In this document: positions 15,733 through 23,699 of the stretch, piece after piece | Layout: every line of letters begins with the position of its first letter | How positions within the stretch are numbered: the stretch's first letter is position 1 | Assembly: GCF_963511525.1 (NCBI RefSeq) | Contig: NZ_CAUPIY010000014.1 | Location: 1 to 53,123, forward strand | Direction: 5' to 3' | DNA: 53,123 nucleotides | Source of the DNA: Mobiluncus sp963511525 | GTDB lineage: Bacteria; Actinomycetota; Actinomycetes; Actinomycetales; Actinomycetaceae | Made by a program: the position numbers and the translations under genes | Notes under the pieces: generated by a model | Databases searched by the model: none | What the model was told of the DNA's origin: nothing | The model's input: only the letters and a program-made list of their open reading frames with translations

Positions 15733-17133
15733 TTAGGGGAGTTCCACCATCTTGTGCAGGGAGCGGGCCGCCTCCGTAATGGTGCCGGAGATAGAGGGGT
15801 AAATCGTGAAAGTATTGGCAAACTGATCGACCGTCAGGCGGTTCTTGACCGCGAGGGTCAAGGGGAAAATGAACTCCCCGGCGTATTGCAGGCAAATGAC
15901 CGCTCCGGCTATGGTCCGGGTGCGCCGGCGGGCAAACAGTTTCACGAAGCCCTCGTCAATGCCGCGCATCCGGGCGCGAGCGTTGCGGGCAATCGGGAGG
16001 GTCACGCTGACGCAATCGACCTCACCGGAATCGACTTGCTTCTGGGTCACTCCCACGGCCGCAATCTCGGGGTTAGTGAAAATATTGGATGATACCTGGT
16101 CCAGGTTCAGCGGCTCGACCGCATCGCCCAAAGTGTGCGCAATCGCAATCCGCCCTTGTGCAGAAGCCACCGAAGCCAGCAAGAACACGCCGGTGCAGTC
16201 CCCGGCGGCATAGATGCGGTTCGCAGTCGTGCGCGAGACTCGGTCAATCTTAACGAAGCCGCGCTCGTCGAGCTCCACGCCGGCTTCCTCCAGCCCCATC
16301 TTGTCCGTGTTTGGAATCGCTCCGACCGCCATCAACACGTGAGAACCTTCCAGTTCCCTGCCATCGCTCAACGTGACGACTACTCCGTCACCGACCACGC
16401 GGGCAGCTTCGGCTCGTGAGTTGGCGCAGATATTGACCCCGTTCTTGGCGAAGACTTCCTCAATGAGCCGCGCCGCATCCGGGTCGTCATTGGGCAGCAC
16501 GTGCTCACGAGAACTCACCAAGGTGACTTTTACGCCTACAGAGTTGAACGCTGAGGCAAACTCGGCGCCGGTAACGCCCGAACCGACCACGATGAGGTGC
16601 GACGGAACGGTATTAAGAGAATAAATCTGTTTCCAAGTCAGGATGCGTTTGCCGTCCGGCATGGCTTTGGGAAGTTTACGCGGGCGCGCCCCGGTAGAAA
16701 CAATGACCGCGTCGGCTTCGAAGCTACGTTCGCCCACCGTTACGATTCGCCGTCCATTCTCGGCGGTTTCCGGCAAGATAGAGCCACGTCCGCGAATCAG
16801 CTCCACCCCGGATTCGCTCAGGCGGTGAGTAATTTCGGCACTTTGCGCACCCGCCATGCGTCCCACCCGGTCAAAAATGCCCAGCACGTCAGCTGTGTAG
16901 GAACTTCCTTCCTCTACAATGTTGAGCTGTCCGGCACGTCTGATGTTATCCATCCACACCGAGGAGGCAATCAATGTTTTCGAAGGGATCACATCGGTGA
17001 GAACCGCGGAACCACCGGGGCCCTGCTCCTCAATGAGAATCGTGCGAGCCCCGTGAACACGAGCCTGAGCTGCTGCTTCGTAGCCGCCAGGGCCGCCGCC
17101 AATGATAACTACTGTTTGATCTTTACTGGACAT
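15733..17133 (-). CDS. lpdA: LpdA-like NAD(P)H:quinone dehydrogenase (flavoprotein disulfide reductase family)
   Basis: 466 residues with FAD-binding GGGPGGYEAA at the N-terminus, NAD(P)-binding VVGSGVTGAEFAS in the middle, and the second FAD motif RIYAAGDCTG. The CxxxxC redox disulfide of lipoamide dehydrogenase is missing: the segment reads GPGGSAVLTDVIPSKTLIAS. The C-terminal His–Glu dyad is also missing (YPSISGTITEAARSL). This matches the LpdA group known from mycobacteria, which reduces quinones rather than lipoamide. The start ATG is 6 nt after GACAAT and has no SD. No 2-oxoacid dehydrogenase genes are nearby. Confidence 0.85.
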   Translation of the reverse strand: MSSKDQTVVIIGGGPGGYEAAAQARVHGARTILIEEQGPGGSAVLTDVIPSKTLIASSVWMDNIRRAGQLNIVEEGSSYTADVLGIFDRVGRMAGAQSAEITHRLSESGVELIRGRGSILPETAENGRRIVTVGERSFEADAVIVSTGARPRKLPKAMPDGKRILTWKQIYSLNTVPSHLIVVGSGVTGAEFASAFNSVGVKVTLVSSREHVLPNDDPDAARLIEEVFAKNGVNICANSRAEAARVVGDGVVVTLSDGRELEGSHVLMAVGAIPNTDKMGLEEAGVELDERGFVKIDRVSRTTANRIYAAGDCTGVFLLASVASAQGRIAIAHTLGDAVEPLNLDQVSSNIFTNPEIAAVGVTQKQVDSGEVDCVSVTLPIARNARARMRGIDEGFVKLFARRRTRTIAGAVICLQYAGEFIFPLTLAVKNRLTVDQFANTFTIYPSISGTITEAARSLHKMVELP

Positions 17134-17139
17134 GGTTTC

Positions 17140-17145
17140 ATTGTC
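17140..17145 (-). promoter_or_regulatory. -10 box, probable leaderless transcript (lpdA)
   Basis: GACAAT on the minus strand with a 6-nt spacer to ATG 17133. The same hexamer and spacing occur at the GNAT gene (34294–34299). Confidence 0.45.
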
Positions 17146-17217
17146 TCAAAAAATAGGTGTTTGGCACTAGCCCGGGAGGCAAGAGTTTAGGGGACACCAG
17201 GGTTTGCCCCATTGGCC

Positions 17218-18162
17218 TTAGCGATTTCTACTAATCAGTTCGATTATTTTCGGGTCACCGTATTTCCGCGGGTGAGTGATGCCTTGACGGAAAATTTCAA
17301 AGTCCGCAAACATAGGCATTATTGCCGTTTGCAGCCAGTTCATATACAGCCCAGAGTTTTTCAAGATGATGTCTAAAGCAACGAGGATTTTAAACACGGA
17401 CATTTCTTCAAAAGCGCCCCATTGCTGCTTGGCCCGCCGGGACGTGTTACGCAGCAGACCAGGGGTATCCAAGACGGAGTGATTCCAAAGCCTGGCTTGA
17501 TGAGCAATCCGATTGCGTAGGTACACAAACGAACGAACTTGGCTGGGCAAGACGCGCGGAGAAACGTCCAGCGACTCAGCCACCGCTTGCGCTGTTCCAG
17601 ATTTGGTAGATGCCGCCAAAAATCGCGACAGCGTGCCAAAAGAAAATGCTTCAACCGCCACCCATATTGGCATTTCGCTAAACAATTCAGCAGGGTACGC
17701 ACCCTCTACTCGCGAGCCGGGCTTTCGGTAGTGTTTCACGAAAGCTTCCTTGCTTCGTGATAAATCCATCAAAATGTGATTCTGTACGTAGGTGCGCGGG
17801 TTTGCTTCCATGTCTAAGCCAATTCCCTCAGCAAAACCACCTTTTTCTGTGACGAGCGAGCCATAAGCGTGCGCTATTCGTGTCCGCAGCATGACTTCAA
17901 CTCGGCGTAAAGCGTCTGCGCACGTTTCGCTAAGCTCCTGTTCCTCCAGATAAACGTGCTTAACTTCGTCAAAGTTTGCACCGGGCAAAAACCGATTATC
18001 GCCAGCAATCGGTGCAACTTGCCAATATCGGAAATAGCCCGAAAAACGGTAATAGTTCACTACGCTCAGAAAATGCTCACAATCATCTGGATTGTCAACA
18101 CGCAACCCACGTTGTTTTAACAGAACCACTTGATCACGGTAATCAACCCACCGCTTCTCCAA
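17218..18162 (-). CDS. Abi family (Abi_2, AbiD/AbiF-like) HEPN protein
   Basis: 314 residues matching the Abi_2 family: NYYRFSGYFRYW near 36–47, LRRVEVMLRTRIAHAYG near 85–101, and SFVYLRNRIAHQARLWN near 211–227. The last carries the HEPN ribonuclease motif RxxxxH (Arg216–His221); a second RxxxxH (Arg93–His98) stands earlier. Lactococcal AbiD/AbiF proteins abort phage infection, and HEPN nucleases usually cleave RNA. The start is TTG 18162 with an AAGGA SD. Upstream lies a GC-rich hairpin and a repeat block next to tRNA-His. Activity in defence is inference. Confidence 0.87.
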   Translation of the reverse strand: MEKRWVDYRDQVVLLKQRGLRVDNPDDCEHFLSVVNYYRFSGYFRYWQVAPIAGDNRFLPGANFDEVKHVYLEEQELSETCADALRRVEVMLRTRIAHAYGSLVTEKGGFAEGIGLDMEANPRTYVQNHILMDLSRSKEAFVKHYRKPGSRVEGAYPAELFSEMPIWVAVEAFSFGTLSRFLAASTKSGTAQAVAESLDVSPRVLPSQVRSFVYLRNRIAHQARLWNHSVLDTPGLLRNTSRRAKQQWGAFEEMSVFKILVALDIILKNSGLYMNWLQTAIMPMFADFEIFRQGITHPRKYGDPKIIELISRNR

Positions 18163-18191
18163 GCCAATTCCTTACCTTAATGAGGGAAAGT

Positions 18192-18237
18192 CCCCGGCCA
18201 TTTGTGCATAACCCGAAAGTCAGAGGCCCGGCCGGGG
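18192..18237. repeat. GC-rich inverted repeat upstream of the Abi gene
   Basis: CCCCGGCC (18192–18199) and GGCCGGGG (18230–18237) form a perfect 8-bp stem with a 30-nt loop, 30 nt upstream of the Abi start. It could fold in the 5' leader of the Abi mRNA. Confidence 0.55.
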
Positions 18238-18297
18238 CACTATCAATTTAAGTGTAACCTATTTCGTTGCTGACATCTCACTTGTAAACACATATCT

Positions 18298-18520
18298 GCG
18301 GCTTGTTGCCGTGGCTATTCTCAGAGCCCGGGTGCTAGAGAGTCAGGGTGCTTGCAACCCGCCGTTTCACGGCGGCTTGTTGCCGTGGTTATTCTCAGAG
18401 CCCGGGTGATAGAAAAGTCTGGGTGCTTGCAACCCGCCGTTTCACGGCGGCTTGCGCACCCTTCTCACGTTTTGTCACTAGGTCCGGGTGCTTGCAACCC
18501 GCCGTTTTCACGGCGGCTTG
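18298..18520. repeat. Tandem 74-nt repeats, each with a CCGCCG/CGGCGG hairpin
   Basis: Two units with a period of 74 nt start at 18301 and 18375; a third, partly diverged, follows. The shared module GGGTGCTTGCAACCCGCCG occurs at 18346, 18421 and 18486, each followed by a short loop and CGGCGGCTTG. In copies 2 and 3 the outer GGGTGC also pairs with GCACCC, giving a two-stage hairpin. No coding function is evident. It resembles REP-type intergenic repeats. Confidence 0.7.
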
Positions 18521-18554
18521 CGCACCCCTTAGCCGAAGCGGCAAATGCCTTGCG

Positions 18555-18671
18555 GCTTTTTCGTGGCGGGCTTTGCCCGCCACGCGCCTCTCTCAACAAG
18601 CCGCTTACGTAAGCAAGCTTACGACGCGCTTGTTGACAGAGGCTCCGCCTGCTGCGCAGGCACGAAAAAGC
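18555..18671. repeat. Nested, cloverleaf-like palindrome (REP-like element)
   Basis: An outer stem joins GCTTTTTCGTG (18555–18565) to CACGAAAAAGC (18661–18671). Inside are three hairpins: CGTGGCGGGC/GCCCGCCACG (18562–18584), a 16-nt arm pair with one mismatch (18586–18601 with 18628–18643), and GCCTGC/GCAGGC (18647–18661). The outer right arm also overlaps the tRNA-His terminator stem, so the two folds compete. Together with the tandem hairpins it fills the 537 nt between the Abi gene and the tRNA terminator. Confidence 0.7.
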
Positions 18672-18700
18672 TGGTCAAGGCGCATGCCTTGACCAGCTTT
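18665..18700 (-). terminator. Rho-independent terminator of tRNA-His
   Basis: A perfect 15-bp stem (18667–18681 with 18686–18700) with loop GCAT, followed on the minus strand by TTTTT. It abuts the tRNA so closely that the A of the encoded CCA is the first base of the stem. Confidence 0.85.
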
Positions 18701-18775
18701 GGGGTGGCTGACGAGATTCGAACTCGCGACATCCTGAACCACAATCAGGTGCTCTACCACTGAACTACAGCCACC
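18700..18775 (-). tRNA. tRNA-His (anticodon GTG)
   Basis: Folds as a cloverleaf with acceptor GGTGGCTG/CAGCCACC, including an encoded G-1 paired with C73 as in tRNA-His. The anticodon loop is TTGTGGT on a CCTGA/TCAGG stem, and the T arm contains GTTCGAATC. CCA is encoded at 18702–18700. Confidence 0.93.
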
Positions 18776-18906
18776 ATCGCTTGCGAAAAGCAACCCCACT
18801 ATCCTACCGGATTTTGGTGTCTAGGCGAAACTCGTGGCCCGCCCGCTGAGGAACCCGCCATTGCCGATAACCTCACCGAACGCGCTTGTGCACAAACATC
18901 ATGGGT

Positions 18907-19527
18907 TTACTTGAAAGGCGAAGTCTGCACAATCCGGGCGGCCGCCTCCTGCAGTTCCTCCGTGCTGGGACCCTCACCAGCTGGCATCAACACCGCACGG
19001 TAATAGCGCAGCTCGTTTAGGGAATCGATGATGTCTCCCAAAGCCCGGTGATTGCCGGTTTTTTCCGGAGCCAGACCGTAAACCTTCGGATACCAGCGCA
19101 TCGCCAGTTCTTTCAAGGTAGACACGTCAATAATCCGGTAGTGCAGCCAGTTGGTGAGTTCCGGCATCTGTTTGGCCAGGAACGCTTTATCAGAATGCAC
19201 CGAGTTGCCTGCCAGCTGGGCTTTTCCAGGTTCGGGGACCAAGCGCTTCACGTACTCCAAGACCTGACGGCCGGCTTCCTCCACGCTCAAACCGCTGTCG
19301 AGTTCGGCCAGCAGCCCTGACTTGGTGTGCATTTCACGCACGAATTCCCCCATGTGATTCATCGCGGCCGCGCTGGGCTTTATCAGCAAATCAATACCGG
19401 AATCCAGCGGGTTCAGTTCGGCGTCGGTGACAATCACGGCGACCTCAATCAGCTCATCAACGCTCAAATCGAGCCCGGTCATCTCGCAGTCAATCCACAC
19501 CATAGGGTCGGTTTTTTTGTTTCCCAT
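18907..19527 (-). CDS. orn: Oligoribonuclease
   Basis: 206 residues from ATG 19527. A DEDDh exonuclease: WIDCEMTGLD carries Asp13 and Glu15, LAGNSVHSDKAFL holds the second motif, and NHRALGDIIDSL the His and last Asp. Orn degrades 2–5-nt RNAs, including pGpG, to mononucleotides. An upstream ATG (19545) would add six residues. I prefer 19527 because GATTAT lies 6 nt before it, matching the leaderless pattern, although a GGGAG also lies 11 nt upstream. It stands between tRNA-His and a ROK regulator. Confidence 0.9.
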   Translation of the reverse strand: MGNKKTDPMVWIDCEMTGLDLSVDELIEVAVIVTDAELNPLDSGIDLLIKPSAAAMNHMGEFVREMHTKSGLLAELDSGLSVEEAGRQVLEYVKRLVPEPGKAQLAGNSVHSDKAFLAKQMPELTNWLHYRIIDVSTLKELAMRWYPKVYGLAPEKTGNHRALGDIIDSLNELRYYRAVLMPAGEGPSTEELQEAAARIVQTSPFK

Positions 19528-19592
19528 ACTGTAATAATCTCCCATTCAGTAGTCGTATCCGGCGGCGAATTTTTCACTCACCGGCTCAGGGC

Positions 19593-20795
19593 TCAGTTGC
19601 TTTCGTCAGATAAGAATCGCTGCAAAATCGCGTCCAGATCCACCATCGAAACCGCTTTCGCCATGGCTCCGCGCAGGGGGGCGGACGAACCCAGGGCGCT
19701 CAAATGCAAGGTGGCATCGGCTGCGCAATCGGGTAGGGCGATTTCGTTAATGGTCTCACGGACCTGGTTTAGGAAAGCTTCGCCCGCATAAGACAGTTCG
19801 CCACCGATAACAATCATCTTTGGGTTTAAGATGTTGCACACTTGCGCCAGGACGTAACCAATAGCGCGGGCGGCCTCGTGAATGCGCCGAGTGGCGCGCA
19901 CGTCGCCTTCCTCAATGAGGCGATACAGGTCACTCAAGGTATGCACCGGCATCCCCAAGCTGCGCAGCGAAGCCATAATCGCGCTGACCGAGGCCGTCAT
20001 CTCCAGACACCCGCTGCCCCCGCACTTGCACAACTCATGGTGGTTCGGAATTGGGAGGTGCCCAATTTCGCCTGAAATCCCGCCGGTTCCGTACAGGATT
20101 TTGCCATCTGCCATAATGCCCGCGCCGATGCCGGAAGAGGCTTCGATATAGACAAAATCGTCGACGTCCTTTGCCGCTCCCCACATATGCTCAGCCAAAG
20201 CGCCGGCATTCGCATCGTTTTCAGTCAGAATCGGGAAGGGGGAAACCTCTTGGGCGATGTCCTCCAGGTTGATTCCGTTCAGTCCCGGAATCATGGCGGT
20301 GTAGTTGGACAAACGGCCATCCGAACGCACCGCGTCGGCAACGACGATGCAGCCAGCCACAATCTGCGCGTTTTTCAGCCCTTTGGCGGCCATCATCGAG
20401 TCAAACAGGTCAACCGCCATTTCCTTGTTAACGTTGGCGGTAGACTCCGGCGGCAGCGGTATAACTCGCGTATCCACAATCTCGTGATCCAGAGTAACAA
20501 TCCCGACACGTACCTGTTCACGTTCCAAAGACACGCCCATGGCGTAACCAATGTCGGGGGCGAACGCAATGGTGTTGCCGCGCCGGCCTGACGCGGCTTC
20601 CGCCAGACGTAAGATTTCAGCCTCGGTCAGTTCGCGAACGATGTTAGACACGGTCGCAGGAGCTAGCCCAGTGCGGCGGCTAATCTCGGCCTGAGAAATC
20701 CCACCGGCATCGATAATGGCAGCTAAAACACGTTTTTGGTTCGCTACGCGCAGGGATGAGGGGGAGCCGGGGCCTACAAGATTTTCCATAGTCAC
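19593..20795 (-). CDS. ROK family transcriptional regulator
   Basis: About 400 residues: an N-terminal winged helix (GGISQAEISRRTGLAPATVS) and a sugar-kinase-like ROK domain with the GEIGH motif and the zinc-binding CKCGGSGCLE motif. Such proteins (Mlc/NagC/XylR type) repress sugar genes and respond to sugars or phosphosugars. I place the start at GTG 20795 because TAAAAT ends 7 nt before it; the alternatives are ATG 20789 and in-frame ATGs upstream. The target is not identifiable from position; malQ and the EIIC-like gene are 3–6 kb away on the other strand. Confidence 0.88.
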   Translation of the reverse strand: MTMENLVGPGSPSSLRVANQKRVLAAIIDAGGISQAEISRRTGLAPATVSNIVRELTEAEILRLAEAASGRRGNTIAFAPDIGYAMGVSLEREQVRVGIVTLDHEIVDTRVIPLPPESTANVNKEMAVDLFDSMMAAKGLKNAQIVAGCIVVADAVRSDGRLSNYTAMIPGLNGINLEDIAQEVSPFPILTENDANAGALAEHMWGAAKDVDDFVYIEASSGIGAGIMADGKILYGTGGISGEIGHLPIPNHHELCKCGGSGCLEMTASVSAIMASLRSLGMPVHTLSDLYRLIEEGDVRATRRIHEAARAIGYVLAQVCNILNPKMIVIGGELSYAGEAFLNQVRETINEIALPDCAADATLHLSALGSSAPLRGAMAKAVSMVDLDAILQRFLSDESN

Positions 20796-20802
20796 GTACC
20801 CC

Positions 20803-20808
20803 ATTTTA
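20803..20808 (-). promoter_or_regulatory. -10 box, probable leaderless transcript (ROK regulator)
   Basis: TAAAAT on the minus strand with a 7-nt spacer to GTG 20795. It lies inside the longer open frame, which argues against the upstream starts. Confidence 0.55.
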
Positions 20809-20881
20809 GTAATTTTTTTCCTATAAAAGGTAAGCCTGCCCCGGCAAATGTCGCCATCGGTGTCGTTCGCGTGTGTCCTTG

Positions 20882-20954
20882 CGCCCTCGGTGGGACTCGA
20901 ACCCACAACCTACGGATTAGAAGGCCGTTGCTCTATCCATTGAGCTACGAAGGC
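20882..20954 (-). tRNA. tRNA-Arg (anticodon TCT)
   Basis: Cloverleaf with acceptor GCCTTCG/CGAGGGC, D arm GCTCAATGGATAGAGC, anticodon loop CTTCTAA, and T arm GTGGGTTCGAGTCCCAC. The CCA tail is not encoded (GCAA follows). Confidence 0.93.
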
Positions 20955-21014
20955 TAGTCGGTTAACCAAAATCAGTTAACTCGACCAGTTTAGCTTATTT
21001 CCGGGATTCTTGCC

Positions 21015-21041
21015 CCTGTGAATAAACAAGTTATCCACAGG
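21015..21041. promoter_or_regulatory. Inverted pair of DnaA boxes upstream of ssb
   Basis: TTATCCACA (21031–21039) is a perfect DnaA box. TGTGAATAA (21017–21025) is a second box (TTATTCACA) in the opposite orientation, 5 nt away. The dyad extends to 11 bp per arm with one mismatch. It lies between the divergent tRNA-Arg and ssb, about 120 nt upstream of the ssb start. Confidence 0.65.
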
Positions 21042-21157
21042 TAAAAAAATCTGGTCTTGGACCATTCGAGTCTTTGCGAAACCCTCGTACTGAGAGCTGT
21101 TTGTTCGGCAGCTATCGACAGTAACGAGCGCAGGGGCGTTCGGGAAAGGAAAACAAA

Positions 21158-21739
21158 ATGAGCTCCATGACAGTAACAGTAAGTGGATATTTGGGAAATA
21201 CTCCATTTTTGCGCAAGACCTCCGCCGGCACCCACTGGGTCCGGTTCTCTCTGGCGTGCAACGCCAGTTATCGCGATGCTAGCGGCAACTGGACCAGCGG
21301 GGAAACCACGTGGTTTAACTGCAAAGCCTGGGGGACTTTCGCCGTCAACATTGCTCAGTCACTGCACAAGGGCGATCCGGTGGTTGCTCAGGGACGTTTA
21401 GTGCCCGGTACTTACGAACACACCGATAAGACGACCGGCGTCGTCGAAAAACGTCCGGAACTGGCTTTGCACCTGACCCATATCGGGGTTGACCTGGTGC
21501 GCGCCGCTTCGATAAACGTCAAGAATGTCAAGGAAATCGGCAGTGAGGAAAACTCCACAAAACCGAGCAAATTCGATATTTCCGCGGATTCTCTGAACAC
21601 CGTGAAGGGCGCCGAGTTCGCGCAGACGGAGTCGGACCTCGCCGAGAGCGCAGAGATCCTCGAGGAACTAGACGTTGAAATCGAAGCCAACGATGAGACG
21701 TCTTTGGTCGGCGCCGGAGCGGACGGGGTCCCGTTCTGA
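21158..21739 (+). CDS. ssb: Single-stranded DNA-binding protein
   Basis: 193 residues. An OB-fold occupies about 1–115 (VTVSGYLGNTPFLRKT, RFSLACNASYRD, WFNCKAWGTFAVNIAQSLHKG, VVAQGRLVPGTYEH), followed by an acidic linker and the C-terminal tip DGVPF, comparable to the DDIPF tip that recruits repair proteins. ATG 21158 follows a strong GAAAGGAAAA SD. The gene is not next to rpsF/rpsR, so it may be a second SSB of the cell. A DnaA-box dyad lies in its promoter region, and ettA follows. Confidence 0.88.
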   Translation: MSSMTVTVSGYLGNTPFLRKTSAGTHWVRFSLACNASYRDASGNWTSGETTWFNCKAWGTFAVNIAQSLHKGDPVVAQGRLVPGTYEHTDKTTGVVEKRPELALHLTHIGVDLVRAASINVKNVKEIGSEENSTKPSKFDISADSLNTVKGAEFAQTESDLAESAEILEELDVEIEANDETSLVGAGADGVPF

Positions 21740-21764
21740 AAAAGATTCGCGATTTCCGTTAGCA

Positions 21765-21800
21765 TATTGGGGGTGCGGGTTTTTGGCCCCACCCCCAATA
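21765..21800. other. Strong hairpin between ssb and ettA
   Basis: TATTGGGGGTG (21765–21775) pairs perfectly with CACCCCCAATA (21790–21800), with GGG/CCC inside. There is no T run after it, so it is an atypical terminator or a leader structure 50 nt upstream of ettA. Confidence 0.6.
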
Positions 21801-21850
21801 GTCCTGCGAGCCAGATGTCGCTCGGCTCCCCGAAACTGTAAGGAAGTTGC

Positions 21851-23533
21851 ATGTCAGAGTACATTTATTCAATGCTGAAGGCCCGCAAGAAGGTCGGCGA
21901 TAAGCTCATTTTGGATGACGTTACGATGGCTTTCCTGCCGGGAGCCAAGATTGGCATGGTGGGCCCCAACGGAGCGGGCAAGTCGACAATCCTGAAAATC
22001 ATGGCTGGTTTGGATGAGCCCAGCAACGGTGAAGCTATCCTCAGCCCGGGGTATTCGGTCGGTATCCTGTTGCAGGAGCCACCCCTGAACGAGGACAAAG
22101 ACGTGTTGGGCAACGTCGAGGAAGGCGTGTGGGAAATCAAGTCCAAGCTGGACCGATACAACGAGATTTCAGCCCAGATGGCCGACCCGGATGCGGATTT
22201 CGATGCCCTGATGGAAGAGATGGGTCAACTCCAGGAGGCCATTGATGCGGCCGATGCCTGGGACCTGGACAATCAGTTGGAACAAGCGATGGACGCGTTG
22301 CGCTGCCCGCCCGCGGACGCCGACGTGAAAACGCTTTCCGGAGGGGAGCGCCGCCGAGTCGCCTTGTGCAAGCTGTTGCTGGAAGCCCCGGATTTGCTGC
22401 TGCTTGACGAGCCGACCAACCACCTGGACGCCGAGTCGGTGCTGTGGCTGGAGCAGCATTTGAGCCAGTACAAGGGGGCAGTCATTGCCGTCACCCACGA
22501 CCGTTATTTCCTCGACCACGTGGCGGGGTGGATTGCTGAGGTCGACCGCGGTCACCTGTACCCCTATGAGGGCAACTACTCCACCTACCTGGAAAAGAAG
22601 CAGGAACGTTTGGAAGTCCAGGGACGCAAAGACGCCAAACTCCAAAAACGGTTGAAGGAAGAGCTGGAGTGGGTGCGCCAATCCGCGAAGGGCCGTCAAG
22701 CCAAGTCGAAGGCCCGTTTGCAGGCCTATGAAGCGATGGCCGCGGAGGCTGAGAAGTCTCGGAAACTTGATTTTGAAGAGATCCAGATTCCGCCGGGGCC
22801 GCGGTTGGGCACTTTGGTGCTGGAGGCAAAGGACTTAAAGAAAGGTTTTGGGGACCGTACCCTGATTGACGGGTTGAGCTTTAGCTTGCCGCGAAACGGT
22901 ATCGTGGGCGTTATCGGGCCTAACGGGGTGGGGAAAACGACCCTGTTTAAGACCATTGTGGGGTTGGAACCCCTCGACGGCGGCGAGCTGAAAATCGGGG
23001 AAACCGTGAAAATTTCTTATGTCGACCAGGCTCGCGCGGGCATTGACCCGGACAAGACGCTGTGGGAGGTTGTCTCCGACGGGGCGGACTATATCGAGGT
23101 CGGCAAGGTGCAGATGCCGTCGCGCGCTTACGTGTCTGCTTTCGGGTTTAAGGGCGCTGACCAGCAGAAGCCTGCGGGCGTTCTGTCCGGTGGGGAACGC
23201 AACCGCCTCAACCTGGCTCTGACCTTGAAAGAGGGCGGAAACCTGCTGCTGCTCGACGAACCGACGAACGATTTGGACGTGGAGACCCTGGGATCGCTGG
23301 AAAACGCCCTGTTGCAGTTCCCCGGCTGTGCCGTGGTCGTCACCCACGACCGCTGGTTCCTCGACCGGGTGGCGACCCACATCTTGGCTTATGAGGGAAC
23401 CGAGGAAGAACCGGCTAAGTGGTTCTGGTTTGAAGGCAACTTTGAAGGCTACGAAGCCAATAAGGTAGAGCGACTCGGGCCGGAAGCGGCCCGCCCGCAC
23501 CGGGTGGTTTACCGGAAACTGACTCGCGGGTGA
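21851..23533 (+). CDS. ettA: Energy-dependent translational throttle protein EttA (ABC-F)
   Basis: 560 residues with two ABC domains: Walker A GPNGAGKST and GPNGVGKTT, signatures LSGGERRRV and LSGGERNRL, and Walker B LLLLDEPTNHLD and LLLLDEPTNDLD, all intact. The N-terminus YIYSMLKARKKVGDK and the arm segment in the first domain are typical of EttA. EttA binds the ribosomal E site and gates the first peptide bond according to ADP/ATP. The SD AAGGAAG precedes ATG 21851. It is intact, unlike the ABC-F pseudogene at 2.4–3.9 kb. Confidence 0.94.
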   Translation: MSEYIYSMLKARKKVGDKLILDDVTMAFLPGAKIGMVGPNGAGKSTILKIMAGLDEPSNGEAILSPGYSVGILLQEPPLNEDKDVLGNVEEGVWEIKSKLDRYNEISAQMADPDADFDALMEEMGQLQEAIDAADAWDLDNQLEQAMDALRCPPADADVKTLSGGERRRVALCKLLLEAPDLLLLDEPTNHLDAESVLWLEQHLSQYKGAVIAVTHDRYFLDHVAGWIAEVDRGHLYPYEGNYSTYLEKKQERLEVQGRKDAKLQKRLKEELEWVRQSAKGRQAKSKARLQAYEAMAAEAEKSRKLDFEEIQIPPGPRLGTLVLEAKDLKKGFGDRTLIDGLSFSLPRNGIVGVIGPNGVGKTTLFKTIVGLEPLDGGELKIGETVKISYVDQARAGIDPDKTLWEVVSDGADYIEVGKVQMPSRAYVSAFGFKGADQQKPAGVLSGGERNRLNLALTLKEGGNLLLLDEPTNDLDVETLGSLENALLQFPGCAVVVTHDRWFLDRVATHILAYEGTEEEPAKWFWFEGNFEGYEANKVERLGPEAARPHRVVYRKLTRG

Positions 23534-23582
23534 GGCCAACCATACTTGGGAGAGACAAAAAACCGTTATAACACCCGTGTAC

Positions 23583-23652
23583 TTGCCCACTACCGGGCCT
23601 GAGCGGTTAGAATTCATTAATGTAAACCGTCCAGCGTCGTACCGGGTAGTGG
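23583..23652 (+). promoter_or_regulatory. Possible malQ promoter with inverted repeat
   Basis: CCACTACC (23587–23594) and GGTAGTGG (23645–23652) are inverted around TTGCCC (23583–23588) and TAGAAT (23608–23613), which are spaced 19 nt apart. A sugar-responsive operator is possible but unproven. Confidence 0.35.
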
Positions 23653-23699
23653 TTTCGGCGCGCGATGAAAAGCAAACGGATTGTTGAGGATTCGATAAA

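Noticed and set aside
18298..18520. CRISPR-like array
   Set aside because: Copies are few, the spacers between modules are themselves repeated, and no cas genes are present; a tandem hairpin repeat explains it better.
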